Shown here one piece after another: positions 57,310-64,000 of a DNA stretch of 64,000 nt. The position numbers and the translations under genes are program-made. Source of the stretch: Nectonema munidae (Eukaryota; Nematomorpha; Nectonematoida; Nectonematidae); NCBI GenBank assembly GCA_030549495.1, contig JAUIRK010000925.1, forward strand, positions 62,001 through 126,000, read 5' to 3'. How positions within the stretch are numbered: position 1 is the first letter of the stretch; every line of letters begins with the position of its first letter. The notes under the pieces were generated by a model. It was not told the origin of the DNA, made no database searches, and worked only from the letters and a program-made list of their open reading frames with translations.

Positions 57310-57880
57310 GATTATCTTTGCAACCCCTTCTTTCTCGTATTTTTTTTAGTTTAAAAGATAATGTATTACTATTCTTCTTTTTTGTTGAGAGGTCTCCGGG
57401 ACATTTCCATAAAGATGAGGTACAATTAAAACACTTTGGTCAATTCCATCCAGTTTGCTTAAATCGCTTATACATTCTTTGGTGATCGTAAATGAGATAG
57501 GCTAAACTTCGATTTGGGTTGAGACGCTATCTGTTTCCCAAATGTTATCTTTTTTTCGAATTTCCGTCTTAGGTGGGCCTTTTGGATCTTCACAGGATAA
57601 TATCTGACTGAAAATTTTCCTCCATTTTCATTGGATTTAATATTTTCTTTTTCAAAAGGTCTTGCAGAGAGTTAGTTACTTTAAGGCCAACATTGGACAC
57701 GTAAGTTTCTTCTTTCCCCAGTTCATTAAATCTTTGTGTAGTAAAGGGACATTCAGCTGGCTCCAACAGGATTATTACAAAATCTCTGCCAAAAACCGAT
57801 ATGAGGGTCTCATGGAGAATATTTTTCCAGCATAACAACCTGTTTATATAGTAAATTAATTGCTCTTGCATTGCTAACAC
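57310..57880 (-). other. Unassigned protein-like relic
   Basis: A minus ORF of 96 codons at 57880-57590 (LLCWKNILHETLISVFGRDF, then LEPAECPFTTQRFNELGKEE) looks protein-like. Further down at about 57510-57380 is SLAYLIYDHQRMYKRF then KCFNCTSSLWKCPGDLSTKK, which faintly resembles a FLYWCH zinc finger (Y...W.C). Possibly a MULE-type or other transposon fragment; not recognised with confidence. Confidence 0.3.
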
Positions 57881-57889
57881 ATCCTATCA

Positions 57890-58435
57890 ATCTTCAATGG
57901 GTAACGAATTGTGAGGCGGACAGGTGTTATAGCTTGGTGTATTGGTGTTTGAGGTGTTTGAGGGTCCCACAATACCTTATTAAACCTTTCTCTTTTTCAA
58001 GACTTTGTGGCTCTCTTGCACCTTTGTCTTTTGGAAAGGGTTCGGGGTTTATAAAAAAATTGTTTAGGCCTTTCTACTAAAACTAATAAACAATCAGATA
58101 TGCTGGATGCCCCAATTTGACGCGATGCTGCATCTCAGCTTGTTAGCGTCGCTAAACAAGCTATTAACATTAAAGTGTTGAGCTTAAACATGTCGTCTAA
58201 ATCCAGGCTCTGGATCTATTTGTCAATAATTTGCAATAGACCCACAATCATATTATTCTTTGGATTTAGCAAATGAATTGGCGACGCAATAATGAAGGTG
58301 CAATCTGCCGTTTGGCCACCAAAACTGGAGTGGTTTGAGTAAGAGTCTCAGAATGGCTCAAATCACTCGGGCATAGCCCAGCAAGAAAATCTTAAACTCG
58401 AAAGGAAGAATGTTCGGAGTCTCTCCCAAATTATA
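57890..58435. other. GC-richer island of unknown nature
   Basis: Base composition is near balanced, in sharp contrast to both sides. A 69-codon plus ORF (57871-58080) covers the first part only. No splice sites, domain or tRNA signals noted. Could be an inserted element, a non-coding RNA or foreign DNA. Confidence 0.3.
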
Positions 58436-58714
58436 TTTTTATTTTTTTTAAATTTATATTTTTTTTTATAATTGATTAGTATATAGTTATTATATTATAA
58501 TTGATATTTATTGATATATATTATAATTGATTGTTATTTCCCTTCAAACTTTGTGACTTTTCATAAAATCGGTAGCTGCATCTTTTGATACCATTTTCAT
58601 GGTAGTTTAAATACCCTCTCACGCAAAAAACTATAAATGTACATTTTTATCAACAAAATGTATATGCCTTATAATTTAGTGTTTATATTAGATACACTTT
58701 TGATAATTTATAAT

Positions 58715-59920
58715 CATACTTGGATATATCGGATTTGGATAAATCGGATAATCTTATATATTAGAGAATTATTTAGCTCCCGATTATCTATTTAGTTTTT
58801 CTAATTAAAAATTGCATATACCTGATCCTGTATTAAATATATCGGATAATTTTTACCCTCCCAATAGCAAAAATTAAATGGAAAATACTCGTGTATATCG
58901 GATCACAATTCCAGATAATATATCTATAATTTTAGAAGCTATTTGGACTTACAAATTTTATTCTTTTTTATTAAGAAGTTTTGTTTCTTATTTAAAAACA
59001 TAGCACAGAAAGTCAAACGAAAACATCAAACAAAAACATTGGAAGAAAGTAACAAATTACAAACTTTTATCAGAAATATTCCAATATAAAGAAGCTAGAT
59101 TTAGCTGCAAATTTTATTATGAAGGCACATATTTTATCAGATCCCAAAATAAATCGACAGTATTAGAGAACAGTAAGAAAAAGAAAATGGCGAAAAGAAA
59201 CTTGTGAGGGCAACTAATTTTGATAATGCTGATTCCGCTCTTATATTGTGGTTTCGTCAATACTCTTCTTGTTCAGATTTGCTTATCGATAAACCTATGC
59301 TCCTCGATAAAGCTAAATATTTCGCAAAAGAATATGGTCATTATTCTGATATATCTGGAAGCAAGATTTAGATGTTGAAAGTAGGTGGACCATCAGAAAA
59401 ATTTTGAAAGCTTGGAAAGAAGGAGATTTGAAAGACATTCTACAAAATTAGAAACCTTCAGATATCCATCAAATTTATTTATAGCAAATTTTATTATGAA
59501 GGCACATATTTTATCAGATCCCAAAATAAATCGACAGTATTAGAGAACAGTACGAAAAAGAAATGGCGAAAAGAAACTTGTGAGGGCAACTAATTTTGAT
59601 AATGCTGATTCCGCTCTTATATTGTGGTTTCGTCAATACTCTTCTTGTTCAGATTTGCTTATCGATAAACCTATGCTCCTCGATAAAGCTAAATATTTCG
59701 CAAAAGAATATGGTCATTATTCTGATATATCTGGAAGCAAGTTTTAGATTTTTAAAGTAAGTGGACCATCAGAAAAATTTTGAAAGCTTGGAAAGAAGGA
59801 GATTTGAAAGACATTCTACAAAATTAGAAACCTTCAGATATCCATAACGTAGACCAAACAAGATTGTTCTTGCAATGGCTTGCTGAGAATTCTCTAGGAT
59901 TTATCCAAAAATTATATCGT
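58715..59920 (+). mobile_element. pogo/CENP-B-type transposon relic
   Basis: The 5' part repeats ATATCGGAT, AAATCGGATAA and similar phrases as pogo-like ends do. On plus: FDNADSALILWFRQYSSCSD, LLIDKPMLLDKAKYFAKEYG, then DIHNVDQTRLFLQWLAENS, matching the CENP-B HTH pattern (DSAL..WF......P.....L..KA..) and the start of the DDE domain (VYN.DETGLF). Most of the DDE domain is absent. The HTH part is present twice. Confidence 0.65.
59107..59846. repeat. Tandem duplication of about 363 bp, period 377
   Basis: GCAAATTTTATTATGAAGGC starts at 59107 and at 59484; each copy runs to CCTTCAGATATCCAT. Differences are few (a base lost in an A run, and AGATTTAGATGTTGAAAG versus AGTTTTAGATTTTTAAAG), so the duplication is recent compared with the decay of the element. 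Confidence 0.9.
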
Positions 59921-59922
59921 GT

Positions 59923-60130
59923 TAACCCTATTAGTGACGGGCTATTTTCATTTTCTCAGAGACAGGGGAGGGGGGCTATTTTAGCCCCCCCCCCCTCCCT
60001 TGGTTTTTCTTGAATGATTGCAAATTTTTACAAAATTTTCGCGTGAACCTACTAAAATTTAAATGATTAATTGCGAATATGATCGTGACATTTATTTTTT
60101 ATAAAAATCAATCAAACTTGTTAAAAATTG
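59923..60130 (+). repeat. TTAACCCTATT repeat, copy 2
   Basis: TTAACCCTATTAGTGACGGG, C- and G-rich runs, then ATTGCGAAT and AATCAATCAAACTTGT; matches 33.78-33.99 kb. It joins the pogo relic and leads into the tandem array. Confidence 0.6.
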
Positions 60131-60640
60131 ATTGATATTTGACAGCTCAACTAAAAAAAGAAACTTTTAGTTTAAATGGGTATACAAACTTTTTTACACA
60201 TATATACCCATTTTCAAGTGTGCTGAACACGGTTGTCACGTTTATTTTTTTTAAAAAATCAACCAAACCTGACAAAAAATTGATAGATATATGACAGCTC
60301 AACTGAAAAAAGAAACTTTCAGTTTAAATGTTCATACAAAGTTTTCTATTTATATGCACCCGTTTTCCTGTATGCTGAATACGATGGTCATGTTTATTTT
60401 TTTTAAAAATCAATCAAACTTGTCAAAAATTGATTGATATATGACATCTATACTAAAAAAAGAAACTTTTCGTTTAAATTGGTATACAAAGTTTTTTTAC
60501 ACATATATACCCATTTACAATGGCCACGTTTATTTTTTTTAAAAATCAAGCAAACCTTGTCAAAAAATTGATTGACATATGACAGCCCAACTGAAAAAAT
60601 TAACTGTTTATTTAAGTAGTTATAAAAAGTTTTTTTTAAC
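60070..60640. repeat. Tandem array, about 150-bp unit, four copies
   Basis: AGAAACTTTTAGTTTAAATG-like phrases recur near 60160, 60311, 60461 and 60599, each preceded by AAATTGATTGATATATGACA and followed by TATACAAAGTTTTTTACACA. A lone inverted unit is at 62.24-62.38 kb. Confidence 0.85.
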
Positions 60641-60649
60641 ATTTTTGAT

Positions 60650-62230
60650 TAATTTGTGACTTTTTTAAAATCGTTATATGTTTACGGTCAGATATATTGT
60701 ACTGATTTTTCAACGATTTGTTTTCATGATATTCTCCAAAGACTATATTAAAATATTTAGTCATTTCATAAATGAATTTATTTCTCTTTGAAGCTTAGAT
60801 TTTATTTGTAATCTATAATAAAACAAATTTTTTCAGTATCAAAATTTCCAATGAGGCACGAATATTAATTTTAATACTCATCATTATACTATAAAATTGA
60901 TTCATATTTTTATGTTTAAAAATTATTTTTCCATTTTTAGACTATAGAATGAAAATTACGTTGTAAATTATATTTCAAATGGAGTTTGCATGATTACATC
61001 ATATTTTTATAATATTATTTATAATTTTTTCGAATTTTTCAAACTTTGAAAATTCTATTTATATGTGCATACAGATATGCAAAATTTGGTAGGTTTCTAT
61101 TTTGGAGGAATGAAGTTATAACTTCTCAAATTTTCTTACATTTGTATATATAAAGTAGGCTCCCTCTTCTTCTGAAAATGCCATCCAAGTTTTGACAATG
61201 TAACGATGTATATATTGAGTAAAATTATATAGAACGTATACACTTATAAGAGGCATCATCACTGCATATTTATCTTTGAGAGGTCAAAATTTAACCATTG
61301 ACCGTTTGTATATCTCTATATAGCTAGCTGATTGGCTGTATAAAAAAGGATCAACTATAGTCGGTACAATAGACACAAGAAGAAAAGCTATTCCGCAAAG
61401 TATAAAAAGTTTAGATAATAGAGATGAATTTTCTTATAAGTTTTGCTGGGATATAGATAGAGAATTTTTATCAATTCATAGTTATGTAGTATTTTCTAAA
61501 TCAAAAGGAAAGAAAAATGCATTAGTCTTGACTTCCAGACCCCCCCCTCCCCATTTTAGAAATTACAGTAGACGATGAAAAAAGTAAACTTGCAATTTTT
61601 AAACAGTACGATTTTTCTAAGGGTGGAACGAGAAAAAATATGAAGAATGAGAAAAATCCAAGAAATGTAAATTTCTTTTAAATGTTTCTTTGAATCTTCA
61701 TTAACAAAAAGACAAATTTTCGAATAAAATTGTTCTCTTTTTTTTAAACTATTTTTATTATCCTTGACAGTTTTTAATAAAAGAGAGGTCATTTACTTTT
61801 TTTTAAATACTGCCAGCAATTATTAAATAAAATAGCAAATTTTATGCAGAAAACTCATGTTGAGGTGAAAACAAATTTATCATTTTCGTTCATTTGTATA
61901 TTGTTTGATTATACGTATGAAACTTTCTCAAAATGGTCAAACACGAAACTTATTTAAATTGACCGATTGAGCTTGTTTCGAGATATTGTAGAGTGAATGG
62001 ATAAACTGTCTTTCTCCTTCAAATAAAATGATGCGCATCAAAATATGCCTCTACCTACAGAGTTCTTATTTTGTATTTAATTAATTTCATTAAAAAATCA
62101 CCTCATTGAATTCGGTATAAAATCGCGTTTTTAATTCTATATCATTTTCAGTTATATTTTATTTTTATGCAATTTTGTTTTGCCTACTTATAATTCTATT
62201 TGTTCTGTGACAAAATAAATTACATATGCT
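60650..62230. other. AT-rich, nothing recognised
   Basis: No gene or named repeat seen; a short C run lies at 61541-61551. Confidence 0.45.
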
Positions 62231-62234
62231 ACGT

Positions 62235-62380
62235 ATAACTATATAATCATGAAGTCGTTTATTTCAGTTGAAGCGTCATATGTCAATCATTTTTTGACAG
62301 GTATGATTAATTTTTATAAAAAATAAACATCACTGTTGGATTCAGCCTACTTGAAAATGCGTACATATGTGTAAAACACC
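62235..62380. repeat. Inverted copy of the 150-bp unit
   Basis: TCAGTTGAAGCGTCATATGT then CAATCATTTTTTGACAGG and AAAAATAAACATCACTGTTG is the reverse complement of the 60-kb unit. The pair could be long inverted ends of one element of about 2.4 kb. Confidence 0.6.
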
Positions 62381-62411
62381 TGATTTGCTAATTTGATTCA
62401 CGCTTACAAGT

Positions 62412-62650
62412 ATTTTCAAATTCTAAATGCAAAATCAATCCATAAATGAAATTGGCATTGTTGATTTGTTATAAAAGCGTGTATATTTCATGTAAAATTT
62501 TAATTAATGTTCTCGGAGACAGATTTTAAAAATAAACCGCAAATTTGTTTTTCAAATTCTAAATGCAAAAACAATCCATAATTGAAATTGGCATTGTTGA
62601 TTTGATATAAAAAAATATATTTCATATTAAATTTGAAGGAATATTTTATT
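62412..62650. repeat. Tandem duplication, period about 136 bp
   Basis: TTTTCAAATTCTAAATGCAA with CAATCCATAA and GAAATTGGCATTGTTGATTT occurs twice (62413 and 62548). Confidence 0.85.
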
Positions 62651-63059
62651 AGATATATTTTTCATCAATCAAAATTTTGATTGAGATTTCCAAAAAATTA
62701 ATCATGATTTTGAAAAAAGGTAATGTTGCACTATCCGTGCATTGATGAAAAGCTATTTTAATTGGAAAGAAGTTGTTCAATGATATAATGCTTTCATATG
62801 TCAATCTTTTCTTGAATGCGATTATGGTTTGAGTATCGCATTATACGTGCATTGTAGCAAATACAGTCTATGCCTGCCTCCATAATACGAGTATCTACAT
62901 GATCTCGATCTTTGAAACTTGAGTTAAGGTTTCAATCGTCAATCCATTATCATGGAAGAGAAATCTGAAATTTTTTTAAAATGTTCCAGTTACTGTAACA
63001 ATGACAGATACCAAAATATGAATAGATACTTTTCTCGAAACTATTTTATAAAGGTGAAT

Positions 63060-63152
63060 CGAATTTTACTTAGAAAATAAAGCTTTTTTTTTTTTTTAAT
63101 TTTACTTAGAAAATATAGTTTTTTTCTTTCTTTTACTTAGAAAATAAAGCTG
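63060..63152. repeat. Short tandem repeat, three units
   Basis: TTTTACTTAGAAAATAAAGC repeats three times with T-rich spacers of different length. Confidence 0.85.
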
Positions 63153-63159
63153 GAAAACT

Positions 63160-63855
63160 TTTTGTAATTGAGAAAACAGGATTATGGATGATTTCACGGG
63201 AAACACGAATTTTAAGAAAGGATTCGTTAGCAAATATCTTTTCATATCACACATGATAAAAAAAGAGCCAAGATCAGCAAAGAAATTCTCTTCAATAGAA
63301 AAGATCTAGGTTAACATGAATTCTATGCTAAATAAATATCTGAAATTTTTTTTTCAAATATAGATTGCACAAAATGAATTTGTGGTGAACGTAGGACTAC
63401 CAAGGAACCATCAGAATAGAATGAAGAGCAAAATTCGAAACCATTAAAAGTATAGGAGAAATGAAGAAAAGACTACAGCTGATAGCGAATTTGTAAGCAA
63501 AACAATATAGGTCCTGTTGAGATATAAAATTCCAACCTCTCTCTTTAATTAGAATGGAAGGATAAACAAAGAAATCGAACCTAGAAAGGCAAAAAGTGCT
63601 CGATTTAGTTAGAGTAACAGCCAATAATATGTTTACCATGCCGTTTTATAAAAAATTTAAAAAAATTTTATTGCTGAATTAATTTATTCATAATTAAATA
63701 TATTATAAAATTTATTAAAAATATATTGAAAAATTTATTATTGAAAAATTTCACAAGAAGTAAAGATTTATGAATATAAATTTTGTGAGCTTTTAGCAAA
63801 GATGATTTCAGATCACCTTGAGTAGAGATTTGGTCCGATCATTATTGATGACATA
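63160..63855. other. AT-rich, nothing recognised
   Basis: An 80-codon minus ORF at 63397-63639 is unassigned. Confidence 0.45.
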
Positions 63856-63864
63856 GATAAGATG

Positions 63865-64000
63865 GCACTAGGATATTTGGCCAATAGACATTTGACCGAA
63901 TGAATATTAGCCGAAAGGCATTTGATAGAAAGGACATTTGGCCGAGAGACATTTTGCGAAACACACATGGACATTTGGCAGAACGGACATTTGGTCAAAA
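63865..64000. repeat. Degenerate minisatellite, 16-18 bp unit
   Basis: Variants of GGACATTTGGCCGAA: GGATATTTGGCCAATA, GACATTTGACCGAATG, GGCATTTGATAGAAA, GGACATTTGGCCGAGA, GGACATTTGGCAGAAC, GGACATTTGGTCAAAA. The array runs off the window end. Confidence 0.85.

Noticed and set aside
57871-58080. 69-codon ORF as a host gene
   Set aside because: No domain, no splice sites, covers only part of the GC-richer island.

Overview
The window looks like animal nuclear DNA, most likely from an arthropod. It is very AT-rich, has few coding bases and long introns, and is crowded with decayed transposons. Two conserved host genes can be reconstructed exon by exon, both on the minus strand. Their sequences resemble arthropod orthologues. 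A crustacean such as a copepod would fit the style of the repeats, but that is only a guess; nothing here proves the species.

Left half (about 3.4-26 kb): a Pax2/5/8 (Drosophila shaven type) transcription factor gene. Seven coding exons join in perfect phase to 729 residues: a long acidic N-terminal exon (25.97-25.29 kb), two paired-domain exons (19.2 and 18.8 kb), an octapeptide exon (12.0 kb) and three C-terminal exons (7.7, 4.9, 3.7 kb). The paired-domain and octapeptide exons are secure. The first exon and the last three are supported by splice sites and phase only. A pogo/Tigger-type transposon lies about 100 bases past the stop codon.

Right half (37.4-54.3 kb): a complete Cdk1 gene, seven exons giving 298 residues, with all key regulatory and catalytic residues at their textbook numbers (T14, Y15, K33, PSTAIRE 45-51, D128, D146, T161). 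It has a short 3' UTR with a polyadenylation signal.

Between, inside and around them are mobile elements. There are piggyBac transposase relics (two families) and a TTAA-flanked MITE family with five copies plus a variant. There are hAT elements (one about 3.9 kb with both ends) and hAT-type MITEs, pogo/Tigger relics, and at least four LINE fragments. A tRNA-derived SINE occurs three times on the same strand. A 60-bp minisatellite sits inside a probable inverted-repeat element. Nested insertions give relative ages. The region 54.5-64 kb has no recognisable host gene: a LINE, an unexplained GC-richer island, a pogo relic with an internal duplication, and several tandem arrays. I saw no rRNA, no convincing functional tRNA, no CRISPR and no retroviral element.
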